Positions 15,835 to 24,225 are shown, numbered from the stretch's first letter. The stretch: DNA of 37,145 nucleotides from Pseudomonas oleovorans subsp. oleovorans (GCF_002197815.1 NZ_NIUB01000042.1:1-37145); one strand, 5' to 3'. A program made the numbers and translations. The notes: generated from the sequence alone by a model not told the origin.

Positions 15835-17203
15835 GTTGATGGCGATTCTGCTGTTCGTCAGTATTTGCGTGGCCTTGATGGCCGGCTTCCCTGTAGCGTT
15901 CACCCTGGCTGGCGTTTCCCTGCTGTTCGCCGCCATCGGTGTCGTCACGGGCACCTTCGACCCCGGTTACCTCAGCGCACTGCCGAACCGTCTGTTCGGC
16001 ATCATGAACAACCAGACCATGCTGGCCGTGCCGCTGTTCGTGTTCATGGGCGTGATGCTGGAACGTTCACGGGTGGCCGAGGACTTGCTCGAGTCCATGT
16101 CGCGCCTGTTCGGCACCCTGCGTGGCGGCCTGGCGATTTCCGTGTGCGTGGTCGGCGCCCTGCTGGCTGCTTCTACCGGTATCGTCGGTGCCACCGTGGT
16201 GACCATGGGCCTGCTGGCACTGCCGACCATGTTGCGCCGTGGCTATGATCCGGCCATTTCCACCGGCACTCTGGCTGCTACCGGTACTCTGGGGCAGATC
16301 ATTCCGCCGTCCATCGTGCTGGTGCTGCTGGGTGACGTGATGTCCAGCGCCTATCAGCAGGCGCAGCTGAAGATGGGCATCTTCTCGCCGAAGACCGTCT
16401 CGGTTGGCGACCTGTTCGTCGGCGCTCTGCTGCCCGGTCTGTTGCTGGTCGGTCTGTACATCGTCTACATCATTGCCGTCGCCATCTTCCAGCCGAAGAA
16501 ACTGCCGGCACTGCCGCAAGAAGAACTCGGCCCGATCGAATGGGGCAAACTGGGCAAGGCGTTGATTCCGCCGCTGATCCTGATCGGCGCGGTACTGGGC
16601 TCGATCCTGGCTGGCTACGCTACCCCCACCGAAGCCGCTGCGCTGGGCGCAGTAGGCGCGATGCTGCTGGCCTTCAGCAAGGGCAAGCTGAACTTCGGCC
16701 AGCTCAAGGAAGTGGCCTACGGCACCACCGAAATCAGTGCCATGGTCTTCATGATCCTGATCGGCGCGTCCCTGTTCTCCCTGGTGTTCCGCGGCTTCGG
16801 CGGTGAGGCGCTGATCGAGGACGTGTTCGCCCAGCTGCCAGGTGGTGTGCTCGGCGCGTTCTTCCTGGTGATGGTGGTGATCTTCCTGCTCGGCTTCATC
16901 CTCGACTTCATCGAGATCACCTTCGTGGTGGTGCCGATCGTCGGGCCGGTGCTGCTGGCCATGGGGCTCGATCCGATCTGGCTGGGCGTGATGATCGCAC
17001 TCAACCTGCAAACCTCCTTCCTCACTCCGCCATTCGGCTTCGCGCTGTTCTATCTGCGTGGAGTGACACCGGCGAGCATTCCCACCAGTACCATCTACAA
17101 AGGTGTGGTGCCGTTTATCCTGATCCAGATTCTGCTGCTGGTGATCGCCTATATCTTCCCAGGGCTGATCACCTGGCTGCCGGAGCAGGTCTACGGCAAG
17201 TAA
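15827..17203 (+). CDS. TRAP transporter large permease, DctM-like
   Basis: This 458-residue protein has about 12 hydrophobic segments and the TRAP large-subunit signatures: GFPVAFTLAGVSLLF, NNQTMLAVPLFVFMGVMLERS, TGTLGQIIPPSIVLVLLGD and FLTPPFGFALFYLRGV. It is the solute:sodium symport channel of the system and matches the larger-than-average forms paired with TakP-type receptors. It overlaps dctQ by 8 bases and ends just before a strong intrinsic terminator. Confidence 0.93.
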   Translation: MAELMAILLFVSICVALMAGFPVAFTLAGVSLLFAAIGVVTGTFDPGYLSALPNRLFGIMNNQTMLAVPLFVFMGVMLERSRVAEDLLESMSRLFGTLRGGLAISVCVVGALLAASTGIVGATVVTMGLLALPTMLRRGYDPAISTGTLAATGTLGQIIPPSIVLVLLGDVMSSAYQQAQLKMGIFSPKTVSVGDLFVGALLPGLLLVGLYIVYIIAVAIFQPKKLPALPQEELGPIEWGKLGKALIPPLILIGAVLGSILAGYATPTEAAALGAVGAMLLAFSKGKLNFGQLKEVAYGTTEISAMVFMILIGASLFSLVFRGFGGEALIEDVFAQLPGGVLGAFFLVMVVIFLLGFILDFIEITFVVVPIVGPVLLAMGLDPIWLGVMIALNLQTSFLTPPFGFALFYLRGVTPASIPTSTIYKGVVPFILIQILLLVIAYIFPGLITWLPEQVYGK

Positions 17204-17221
17204 GTCTCGCTGGCTGGTTTG

Positions 17222-17259
17222 GCAAAACGCCCGTCCTCGTGATGGGCGTTTTGCTTTTT
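17222..17259 (+). terminator. Intrinsic terminator after dctM
   Basis: GCAAAACGCCC (17222-17232) pairs perfectly with GGGCGTTTTGC (17244-17254) and is followed by TTTTT. It is correctly placed 18 bases after the dctM stop. Confidence 0.92.
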
Positions 17260-17302
17260 GCGTTGTCACACTATTGGTCATCTATCTCAACGAGAGGTCG
17301 TC

Positions 17303-18202
17303 ATGAGCACCGCCCAAGTCGAACGCGTGGAACTGGATCAACTGGTCTGCTGGCGCATTCGTGCTGCCGGCAGCGAATTGCTGGTAGCCCAGCAGGGCGC
17401 GCAGATTCTCAGTTACCAGCAGGGTGAGCAGCCGCCGCTGATCTGGCTAAGCCCGGATGCGGCCTATCAGCGTGGCCAAAGCGTGCGCGGTGGTGTGCCG
17501 GTGTGCTGGCCCTGGTTCGGAGATCTACGCCGCAATCCGCAGGCCGTGCAGGCGCACTATCACCTCGAGCAGGCGCCGGCCCATGGCCTGGTGCGTGCAT
17601 TGGACTGGGAGTTGCTGGGCATCGACGAGGGGGGCGACGCCGTCACCCTGCGCTTTGCCTACGACACGCGCACTCAGCCGCTGGAGGGCTGGCCCAGAGA
17701 TGTCGGCCTGACCTTCGTCGTGCGCCTGGCAGACGATCTCGGCATGAGCCTGGAAACCCACAATCGCGGTACGGAGCCGCTGACCCTGAGCCAGGCGCTG
17801 CACAGCTACTTCGCCGTCAGCGACGTGCGCCAGGTCAGCGTCGAGGGGCTGCAGGGCTGCCGCTATATCGACACCTTGCAGGACTGGCAGGAGCTGCGTC
17901 AGCAGGAAGCGCTGGTGTTCGATGCGGAGACCGATCGCATCTACTTCGACACCGCCGCGCGACTGAGCATCGTCGATCCGGGCTGGGGTCGGCGCATCCA
18001 CCTGGATGCTCGTGGATCACGTTCGGCTGTGCTGTGGAATCCCTGGGTCGACAAGGCCAAGCGCCTGTCGCAGTTCCCCGATGACGCCTGGCAGAACATG
18101 CTGTGCATCGAAACGGCCAATGTGCTGGAGGACGTCGTACAGCTGAACGCTGGCGAACGGCATCGTTTGGAGCTGCGCCTTTCGAGCGAGCTGATCGGCT
18201 AA
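17303..18202 (+). CDS. D-hexose-6-phosphate mutarotase (aldose-1-epimerase family)
   Basis: This 299-residue beta-sandwich protein of the galactose mutarotase superfamily interconverts alpha and beta anomers of hexose 6-phosphates. Visible signatures are SVRGGVPVCWPWFG (phosphate-binding Arg), PAHGLVRALDWELL with the catalytic His, a second His in LSQALHSYFAVSDV, and VLWNPWVDKAKRLSQFPDD with the terminal CIETANVLE (catalytic Glu). All the expected residues are present. ATG 17303 follows GAGAGG. It lies alone between the TRAP terminator and two minus-strand genes. Confidence 0.92.
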   Translation: MSTAQVERVELDQLVCWRIRAAGSELLVAQQGAQILSYQQGEQPPLIWLSPDAAYQRGQSVRGGVPVCWPWFGDLRRNPQAVQAHYHLEQAPAHGLVRALDWELLGIDEGGDAVTLRFAYDTRTQPLEGWPRDVGLTFVVRLADDLGMSLETHNRGTEPLTLSQALHSYFAVSDVRQVSVEGLQGCRYIDTLQDWQELRQQEALVFDAETDRIYFDTAARLSIVDPGWGRRIHLDARGSRSAVLWNPWVDKAKRLSQFPDDAWQNMLCIETANVLEDVVQLNAGERHRLELRLSSELIG

Positions 18203-18292
18203 ACATCACATCCGCAGTGGAGCGGCACTGCGAATCGCAAGCACGCCGCAAACCGGACGCCTACGCAAGGCGGTTGGTGGCCTGCCAGTTCT

Positions 18293-18760
18293 TCATGGCG
18301 CCTGCCTCTCCAGGGCTTGCCGCAGATCGTCTGCGCGAGTGAAGACCTGCTGCGCGACGATCTGCAGACCATCGAGTTGCAACCACAACACCTGCCCCTC
18401 GCCAGCCTGATAACGCGGGGCGATACGGGCGTCGCGGTCGAGGAGGATGCGGTAGTTGTAGTCGCGCATCTTCGGTATGGCGAAGAGGGTGGCGATGACG
18501 CTGGGCATGCGGCTGATATCGGCGAGGAAGACCGCGTGGCGCTCGTCTAGGTAGCCCTTGGGCTTGCCTTCCAGGGCAGCGTTGACCAGTTTGGCGCCGT
18601 CCATGTCGCGGGCGACCAGCAGGATGTGGGTCTCGTCATTCAGGGTATAGGGCACGTCATGCTGATCCAGTAGCGTCCAGGGTGCCAGGCGTTCGCCAGG
18701 CTCCAGAGCCAGTACGGCGGTAGACAGCAGACACAGCAACAACAGGGCGGCAGCTTTCAT
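18293..18760 (-). CDS. Secreted protein of unknown function (possible thioredoxin-like fold)
   Basis: This 155-residue protein begins with a signal peptide (MKAAALLLLCLLSTAVLA). The mature part starts ALEPGERLAPWTLLDQHDVPYTL, resembling the opening of thioredoxin-like or YtfJ-like periplasmic proteins, and continues with ILLVARDMDGAKLVNAAL and YRILLDRDARIAPRYQ. No CxxC is present, so thiol chemistry is unlikely. I do not recognise a named family with confidence. ATG 18760 has GGAG upstream; it follows the DUF3299 gene by 18 bases in an apparent operon. Confidence 0.65.
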   Translation of the reverse strand: MKAAALLLLCLLSTAVLALEPGERLAPWTLLDQHDVPYTLNDETHILLVARDMDGAKLVNAALEGKPKGYLDERHAVFLADISRMPSVIATLFAIPKMRDYNYRILLDRDARIAPRYQAGEGQVLWLQLDGLQIVAQQVFTRADDLRQALERQAP

Positions 18761-18778
18761 GCGCAGACTCCAGAGCAA

Positions 18779-19315
18779 TCAGTAGAGGTCTTCGTCAGTT
18801 ACCAGACGCACTTCGCCCGCTTCCATGGCATAGGCGGCGTCGGCCAGGTCGTTGCTGACCTGCTCCACCTTCAGTTCGCCACTGACCCACAGTGGGGCAT
18901 AGATATCGTCAAGGACGATGCCCTTGGGGTAGCGCACCAGCACCAACTGATTGGGCGGCGGTGGCGGCACGTGGATGCAGGCGCCCGGATAGGGCACCAG
19001 GAAGAACAGGGTGCTGTTGCCTTTCTCGTCGGTTTCCAGCGGCACCGGATAGCCGCCCAGGCGGATGGCCTTGCCGTCGAGTTCGGGCACGGTCTTGGCG
19101 GAGTACATCACTGCCGGCAGATCCTGATCCTGCTGGCGCAGGCCGCCTTCACTGTAGAAGGTGCTGTCGCCTTCGGGGGTGTCGTGGCTGATGTCGGGCA
19201 TTTCCTCGAGGGCCTTGCGGTCTTCGGGTGGCATCAGGTCGAGCCAGTCGGTTTCCGGCAGTTCGGCGTGGGCCAGGCCGGTACAAAACAGTAGGGCGAG
19301 CAGCAGGTGGCGCAT
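18779..19315 (-). CDS. DUF3299-family secreted protein
   Basis: This 178-residue protein has a signal peptide (MRHLLLALLFCTGLAHA). Its core, LDGKAIRLGGYPVPLETDEKG and FFLVPYPGACIHVPPPPPNQLV, is the hallmark of DUF3299, a periplasmic or lipoprotein family of unknown function often found near metal or ABC-transport genes. The Cys in GACIHVPPPPPN is the conserved one. It is the first gene of a two-gene unit with the secreted protein at 18293-18760. Confidence 0.8.
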   Translation of the reverse strand: MRHLLLALLFCTGLAHAELPETDWLDLMPPEDRKALEEMPDISHDTPEGDSTFYSEGGLRQQDQDLPAVMYSAKTVPELDGKAIRLGGYPVPLETDEKGNSTLFFLVPYPGACIHVPPPPPNQLVLVRYPKGIVLDDIYAPLWVSGELKVEQVSNDLADAAYAMEAGEVRLVTDEDLY

Positions 19316-19345
19316 GGGCTATGGCATCTCGTGGCGGCGTTAACG

Positions 19346-19367
19346 AGGAGCCGACAAGTCGGCTCCT
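19346..19367. terminator. Perfect 10-bp-arm hairpin between GlsB and DUF3299 genes
   Basis: AGGAGCCGAC-AA-GTCGGCTCCT forms a complete hairpin 12 bases beyond the stop of the minus-strand GlsB/YeaQ gene and before the DUF3299 start. No T-run follows, so it may act as a transcript-end stabiliser or a weak terminator. Confidence 0.5.
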
Positions 19368-19379
19368 GACCTGGGCTTG

Positions 19380-19625
19380 TCAGCCCTTCTTGATCGCGCC
19401 GTAGATTACCAGCAGGACGATGGCGCCGATCACTGCGCCGATGAAGCCGGCGGCCTGTCCGGCTTCGTAGATGCCCAGGGCCTGGCCACCGTAAGTGGCC
19501 GCGATGGAGCCCCCGATGCCGAGCAGGATGGTCATGATCCAGCCCATGCTGTCATCGCCGGGTTTGAGAAAACGTGCGATCAGACCAACGATCAGACCGA
19601 TGAAAAGGGTGCCGATAATGCCCAT
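19380..19625 (-). CDS. GlsB/YeaQ/YmgE-family stress-response membrane protein
   Basis: This 81-residue, Gly-rich membrane protein has three hydrophobic helices: MGIIGTLFIGLIVGLIARFL, GWIMTILLGIGGSIAATYGG and FIGAVIGAIVLLVIYGAI. The motif IARFLKPGDDSMGWIMTILLG is diagnostic for this transglycosylase-associated family, often induced by osmotic or envelope stress. Molecular function is unknown. ATG 19625 with GGAG upstream was chosen; an in-frame extension of 10 residues has no support. Confidence 0.9.
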   Translation of the reverse strand: MGIIGTLFIGLIVGLIARFLKPGDDSMGWIMTILLGIGGSIAATYGGQALGIYEAGQAAGFIGAVIGAIVLLVIYGAIKKG

Positions 19626-19691
19626 TGGCGTGTCTCCTTGATAAGTGCCGCTCATGCGGCAGGCCCGTCATGGGACAAGTCAATGGGGCTA

Positions 19692-20456
19692 TCAGTTCGC
19701 CTCGTCTGGCGGCAGAACGCCATAACGGTGGTAGATCAGGGCAACTTCGCCCTCTTCACGCATGCGTTGCAGCTCAGCGCCAAGGCGGTCGTAGAGTTCG
19801 CCTCGGTCGCTGTGGTAGCGCCTCAGCGATGCGCCGAAGTGGTTGCCCAGTACCTGCTGGTGGGTGTAGTGCGCGTAGCTGTAGTCGCGAAAGTTCATGG
19901 CCTGGAATTGCGCCTCCATCGGTGCAGCGTCGATCACCGCGATGGTATCCAGGCGCCCAGCCCGGAACATCGCAGCCAGTTGCGCATCGTCGCTGACATA
20001 GGCGCGATCGAGCAGGTCATCGCTGTCGAAAGGTTCGAAATAGGCCGTACCACGCTTGCCCCCCAGGGCCAGCTCGTACAAATCCTCGTAACGGCTCAGG
20101 CGCGCTTCCTGCCCGGGGCGCACGACGAAGCGCACATGCAGCGGCTGGTTGCCGATGCTGGGCAGGTAGTGGATATAGGCGCGGCGCGCCTCGGTCATGA
20201 GCACGCGCGGCACCAGGTCGATGCGCCCGGTGCGCAGATCGTCGAGGCTGCGCAGGAAGGGCGCCTGGCGCCAGTGCAGTTCGACACCGACACGCTGGGC
20301 AGCGGTTTCCAGCACGCTGACCAGTGGGCCGCTGGGTAGGCCGTCAACCACGCGCATCTCTGGTGTGCGCTCACGGAAATCGACGCGTAGTACGTCGTCC
20401 GCCGCATTGCAGGTCAGCGCGGATATCAGGGGCAGCAGGGCAGACAGGTACTTCAT
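19692..20456 (-). CDS. Periplasmic solute-binding protein, family 3-like
   Basis: This 254-residue protein has a signal peptide (MKYLSALLPLISALTCNA) and a two-lobed SBP_bac_3-type fold: GLPSGPLVSVLETAAQRVGVELHWR, DLRTGRIDLVPRVLMTEARR, then KRGTAYFEPFDSDDLL and FRAGRLDTIAVID. Such orphan binding proteins without adjacent permeases are common in Pseudomonas, and some act as sensors. The ligand is unknown. ATG 20456 is the only start giving a proper signal peptide. Its likely ribosome site (AAGAG) lies inside a perfect 14-bp stem (20462-20495). Confidence 0.78.
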   Translation of the reverse strand: MKYLSALLPLISALTCNAADDVLRVDFRERTPEMRVVDGLPSGPLVSVLETAAQRVGVELHWRQAPFLRSLDDLRTGRIDLVPRVLMTEARRAYIHYLPSIGNQPLHVRFVVRPGQEARLSRYEDLYELALGGKRGTAYFEPFDSDDLLDRAYVSDDAQLAAMFRAGRLDTIAVIDAAPMEAQFQAMNFRDYSYAHYTHQQVLGNHFGASLRRYHSDRGELYDRLGAELQRMREEGEVALIYHRYGVLPPDEAN

Positions 20457-20461
20457 GCGGG

Positions 20462-20495
20462 ACGCTCTTGAATGACTGCCATCATTCAAGAGCGT
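20462..20495. promoter_or_regulatory. Long perfect hairpin between purK and the binding-protein gene
   Basis: ACGCTCTTGAATGA (20462-20475) and TCATTCAAGAGCGT (20482-20495) are perfectly complementary with a six-base loop. The hairpin lies 17 bases after the purK stop and 5 bases before the next start codon. It has no T-run, and it contains the only ribosome-site-like AAGAG of the downstream gene. Confidence 0.6.
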
Positions 20496-20512
20496 AGTCG
20501 CAACATGCCGGC

Positions 20513-21598
20513 TCAGCCTTTTGCGATCAATGCCTGTACGGCCTTGATCGCGACATCCAGAGCGGCGCGATCAGCGCTGCGAAGCGTGGCATGCCCGACC
20601 TTGCGCCCGGCCTTGAAGGCCTTGCCATAGTGGTGCAGGTGGCAGTCGGCGATGCTGATCACCTGCTCCACCGGCGGTACTGCACCAATGAAGTTGAGCA
20701 TCGCGCTCTCGCCCAGCTTGGCGGTGGAACCCAGCGGCAGGCCGGCGACGGCGCGCAGGTGGTTCTCGAACTGGCTGCACTCGGCGCCTTCGATGGTCCA
20801 GTGCCCGGAGTTGTGCACGCGCGGGGCGATCTCGTTGGCCTTGAGACCGCCGTCGACTTCGAAGAACTCGAAGGCCAGCACGCCAACGTAATCGAGCTTG
20901 TCCAGCACGCGGCCGACGTAATCCTCGGCCAGCGCCTGCAGCGGATGATCGGTGCTGGCGACGGACAGGGCGAGAATGCCGCTGTCGTGGGTGTTGTGCA
21001 CCAGCGGGTAGAAGCGCGTTTCGCCATCACGGGCGCGCACGGCGATCAGCGACACTTCGCCGGTAAAGGGCACGAAGCCTTCGAGGATGCACGGCACGCT
21101 GCCCAGCTCGGCGAAGGCACCGCTGACGTCTTCCGGCTTGCGCAGGACTTTCTGGCCCTTGCCGTCATAGCCCAGGGTGCGGGTCTTCATCACCGCCGGC
21201 AGGCCAATGCTGGCCACGGCGGCGTCTAGGTCGGCCTGCGACTGGATGTCGGCGAACTCCGGTGTGGGAATGCCCAGCTCGCGGAACATGGACTTCTCGA
21301 ACCAGCGATCACGGGCGATGCGCAGGGCGTCGGCGCTCGGGTAGACCGGCACGAACTGCGAGAGGAAGGCCACGGTTTCGGCCGGCACGCTCTCGAACTC
21401 GAAGGTGACCAGGTCGACCTCGTCGGCCAGCTGGCGCAGGTGATCCTGATCGCCATAGTCCGCACGGATATGCTCGCCGAGCGCCTGGGCGCAGGCATCC
21501 GGCGCCGGGTCGAGGAAGGCGAACTGCATGCCCAGCGGGGTACCCGCCAGGGCCATCATGCGGCCCAGCTGGCCGCCACCGATCACACCGATTTTCAT
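20513..21598 (-). CDS. purK: N5-carboxyaminoimidazole ribonucleotide synthase
   Basis: A 361-residue ATP-grasp enzyme that carboxylates aminoimidazole ribonucleotide with ATP and bicarbonate in purine synthesis. The start MKIGVIGGGQLGRMMA, the ATP-grasp core VMKTRTLGYDGKGQKVL and the metal-binding EFFEVDGGLKANEIAPRVHNSGHW are all typical. A GGGG site precedes ATG 21598. It follows purE after 146 bases on the same strand, the usual order. The frame is open far upstream, but that extension only mirrors purE in another frame. Confidence 0.97.
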   Translation of the reverse strand: MKIGVIGGGQLGRMMALAGTPLGMQFAFLDPAPDACAQALGEHIRADYGDQDHLRQLADEVDLVTFEFESVPAETVAFLSQFVPVYPSADALRIARDRWFEKSMFRELGIPTPEFADIQSQADLDAAVASIGLPAVMKTRTLGYDGKGQKVLRKPEDVSGAFAELGSVPCILEGFVPFTGEVSLIAVRARDGETRFYPLVHNTHDSGILALSVASTDHPLQALAEDYVGRVLDKLDYVGVLAFEFFEVDGGLKANEIAPRVHNSGHWTIEGAECSQFENHLRAVAGLPLGSTAKLGESAMLNFIGAVPPVEQVISIADCHLHHYGKAFKAGRKVGHATLRSADRAALDVAIKAVQALIAKG

Positions 21599-21744
21599 AA
21601 CAAAGCCCCTTTTCAGCAGGTGGCGAGACCAAGCAGTTGAGCGCTGCCCGCAGCGCAGGAAGCGGAGTTTACGCCGGTAAATGCGCATCCCGGGCAGCGC
21701 ACAGCGTTCACATGCGCCGTGTCGCTGCCCCTGATGGAATGGCT

Positions 21745-22236
21745 TCAGGCCTCGCGCGGGTCCGGGTTGCTCAGCACGGTATCGGTCTGTTCCTGACGGA
21801 ACAGCTTCAGCGCCGCATGGAACTGCGGATGCTGGTGACCGAGGATGCTGGCGGCCAGCAGCGCTGCGTTGACCGCGCCGGCCTTGCCGATGGCCAGGGT
21901 GGCGACCGGAATGCCGGCCGGCATCTGCACGATCGACAACAGCGAGTCGACACCCGACAGCATGGACGACTGCACCGGCACGCCGAGTACCGGCAGGTGC
22001 GTCTTGGCCGCACACATGCCCGGCAGGTGAGCGGCGCCACCGGCGCCAGCGATGATCACCTGAATGCCACGCGCCTCAGCCTCTTCGGCGTACTGGAACA
22101 GCAGATCCGGGGTGCGGTGGGCGGAAACCACCTTGACCTCGTGGGGGATGCCCAGCTTGTCCAGCATCTCGGCGGTGTGGCTAAGGGTGGGCCAATCGGA
22201 CTTGGAGCCCATGATCACGCCAACCAGTGCGCTCAT
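21745..22236 (-). CDS. purE: N5-carboxyaminoimidazole ribonucleotide mutase
   Basis: A 163-residue class I PurE that moves the carboxylate of N5-CAIR to give CAIR. Conserved features are MGSKSDWPTL (phosphate binding), VVSAHRTPDLLFQYA with the catalytic His, and IIAGAGGAAHLPGMCAAKT. GAAGAGG lies about 6 bases before ATG 22236. Its leader holds a hairpin followed by a T-run, a possible attenuator. Confidence 0.97.
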   Translation of the reverse strand: MSALVGVIMGSKSDWPTLSHTAEMLDKLGIPHEVKVVSAHRTPDLLFQYAEEAEARGIQVIIAGAGGAAHLPGMCAAKTHLPVLGVPVQSSMLSGVDSLLSIVQMPAGIPVATLAIGKAGAVNAALLAASILGHQHPQFHAALKLFRQEQTDTVLSNPDPREA

Positions 22237-22270
22237 CAAAGTGCCTCTTCTCTCGGGCGCCTCGCGGCGC

Positions 22271-22312
22271 GTCAAAAACCAACAAGCCACGCGGGCGGGC
22301 CAGCGTGGCTTG
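22271..22312 (-). terminator. Terminator-like hairpin in the purE leader (possible attenuator)
   Basis: On the minus strand CAAGCCACGC (22312-22303) pairs perfectly with GCGTGGCTTG (22292-22283) around a 10-base loop, and TTGGTTTTT follows. It lies about 47 bases upstream of the purE start and downstream of a TATACT (22359-22354) that could be the purE -10. This could be a premature-termination site controlling purEK. Confidence 0.5.
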
Positions 22313-22512
22313 TCATGATTCGTTGGCCGGGTGCGGCCGGCCGAAGGCCGCGCAGTATAACGCAAAGCCAGGGCAGGCGCGCACTGCACATGACCGTTTG
22401 TCATACAGGGTGTGGCAGAGCGGGAAAACCAGCTAAACCTTGCTCTGGAGCAATGCCGGCACGGGCTGCGCGCGCAAACTGACGCTCCACTCGCATGCAA
22501 GAGGAACCGCAC

Positions 22513-23535
22513 ATGAACCAGACCATGAAAGCCGCCGTCGTCCACGCCTTCGGGCAGCCGTTGCGTATCGAGGAGGTGAACACCCCACTGCCCGGCCCCG
22601 GGCAGATTCTGGTGAAAATCGAGGCCTCGGGCGTCTGTCACACCGACCTGCACGCCGCCGAGGGTGACTGGCCGGTGAAACCGAGTCTGCCGTTCATTCC
22701 CGGCCACGAGGGCGTTGGCTACGTGGCGGCGGTCGGCAGCGGCGTCACGCGGGTCAAGGAAGGCGACCGTGTCGGCGTGCCCTGGCTCTACACCGCCTGC
22801 GGCTGCTGCGAACACTGCCTGACCGGCTGGGAAACCCTGTGCGAGAGCCAGCAGAACACCGGCTATTCGATCAACGGCGGTTACGCCGAATACGTGCTGG
22901 CTGATCCGAACTACGTCGGCATCCTGCCGAAAAGCGTCGATTTTCTGGAAATTGCGCCGATCCTTTGCGCCGGCGTGACGGTATACAAGGGGCTAAAGGA
23001 AACCGGGGCGCGCCCCGGCCAGTGGGTGGCGATCTCCGGTATCGGCGGCCTCGGCCACGTTGCAGTGCAGTATGCCCGCGCCATGGGCCTGCACGTCATC
23101 GCGGTGGATGTCGACGACGCCAAGCTGGAGTTGGCGCGCAAGCTCGGCGCCAGCCTGACCATCAACGCGCGCAAGGAAAATCCGGCCGAGGTGGTGCAGC
23201 GCGATATCGGTGGCGCCCATGGCGTACTGGTCACAGCGGTGTCCAACGCCGCCTTTGGCCAGGCCATCGGTATGGCGCGCAGGCGCGGCACCGTGGCGCT
23301 GGTCGGCCTGCCGCCAGGTGACTTCCCCACGCCGATTTTCGACGTGGTGCTCAAGGCCATCACGATCACCGGCTCGATCGTCGGCACCCGCGCCGATTTG
23401 CAGGAGGCACTGGATTTCGCTGGCGAGGGCCTGGTCAAGGCCACAGTGCACAGCGACACGCTCGACAACATCAATGGCATCTTCGAGCAGATGCGCGGCG
23501 GGCAGATCGAGGGGCGGGTGGTGCTGCAGTTCTGA
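22513..23535 (+). CDS. adhP: Zinc-dependent alcohol dehydrogenase, AdhP-like
   Basis: A 340-residue medium-chain dehydrogenase that oxidises ethanol and other primary alcohols with NAD+. Catalytic zinc ligands are Cys42 (GVCHTDLH), His65/Glu66 (PGHEGVG) and Cys152. The structural zinc site is intact: Cys96, Cys99, Cys102 and Cys110 in ACGCCEHCLTGWETLC. The NAD motif GIGGLG is at 176-181. Length and text match E. coli/Pseudomonas AdhP. ATG 22513 has AGAGGAA upstream. A shared 276-base region separates it from divergent purE. Confidence 0.94.
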   Translation: MNQTMKAAVVHAFGQPLRIEEVNTPLPGPGQILVKIEASGVCHTDLHAAEGDWPVKPSLPFIPGHEGVGYVAAVGSGVTRVKEGDRVGVPWLYTACGCCEHCLTGWETLCESQQNTGYSINGGYAEYVLADPNYVGILPKSVDFLEIAPILCAGVTVYKGLKETGARPGQWVAISGIGGLGHVAVQYARAMGLHVIAVDVDDAKLELARKLGASLTINARKENPAEVVQRDIGGAHGVLVTAVSNAAFGQAIGMARRRGTVALVGLPPGDFPTPIFDVVLKAITITGSIVGTRADLQEALDFAGEGLVKATVHSDTLDNINGIFEQMRGGQIEGRVVLQF

Positions 23536-23653
23536 TTCGAGCAAGGCCACGCACTGGCAACTTTCCTACAGAACGGACGCGGACGGGCGCACAGATCGCC
23601 GCCAGGCGGCGGGCTATACTGTGCGCTCTTCATCCGAACAAGGACGTGTCGTC

Positions 23654-24144
23654 ATGAAACAGTACGTTTCGCTCGTTGCCCTCTCCCTGCTTTCCCTTCA
23701 AGCCGCTGCGCTGGATCTGGCCAAGCATCCGCAGGTATTCGAGCCGGCCAGGGCGTGAGCTTGGCGCTCGCTCCTTCCGCCGACACCAAGGCGCTGAAGC
23801 CGAAGGTCCTCCTGGCGATTTACCAGAAGCAGGAGATCGACGGCGAAGCCTCCAAGGCCTGCGCCATCCCGCTGAGCGCCCAGGTGGACTGGAGCGCGAT
23901 GTCCGATGAGCAGCTGATCGGCCTCAGCGTGCCGAGTTTCTGCGGTGAAGTGGTCAGCCAGATGGCCTACCTGTGTGGCAAGGACGACCGCTACAAGGCC
24001 GAGGCCAAGACCCTCAAGGGCATCGACTGCCGCTTCGGCGAAAGCATGAAGTTGCGCGAGCAGGACGGCCAACTGCAGTTCACCACGCACAAGGATGAAC
24101 CGAATCAGGGCGACTTCATCAACGCCATTCTGCGTAATCGCTGA
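23654..24144 (+). pseudogene. Secreted protein of unknown function, frameshifted near its start
   Basis: ATG 23654 opens a signal peptide (MKQYVSLVALSLLSLQAAA), followed by LDLAKHPQVFEP; the frame then ends at TGA 23756. The remaining protein continues one frame over (GVSLALAPSADTKALKPKVLL) to TGA 24142-24144. One added G in the CCGG at 23744-23747 would give EPGQGVSLALAPS and an intact 163-residue protein with four cysteines (CAIP, FCGE, LCGK, DCRF). I do not recognise the family. A TATACT -10 lies at 23615-23620. Either a one-base deletion or a sequencing error. Confidence 0.65.
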
Positions 24145-24152
24145 TCCTCTCG

Positions 24153-24170
24153 GGCGGGCTACGGCCCGCC
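24153..24170 (+). terminator. GC-rich hairpin after the secreted-protein gene
   Basis: GGCGGGC (24153-24159) pairs with GCCCGCC (24164-24170) around TACG, 8 bases past the stop codon. No strong T-run follows directly, so termination is likely but weak. Confidence 0.45.
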
Positions 24171-24225
24171 GTCTCGCGGCATATTTCTTGCGTTCCTTTG
24201 CCTAATCACGCTGACGGAACGCATC

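Noticed and set aside
20513..22015. 500-residue extended version of PurK
   Set aside because: The additional 139 residues overlap purE in another frame. MKIGVIGGGQLGRMM at 21598 is the family start and has its own ribosome site.
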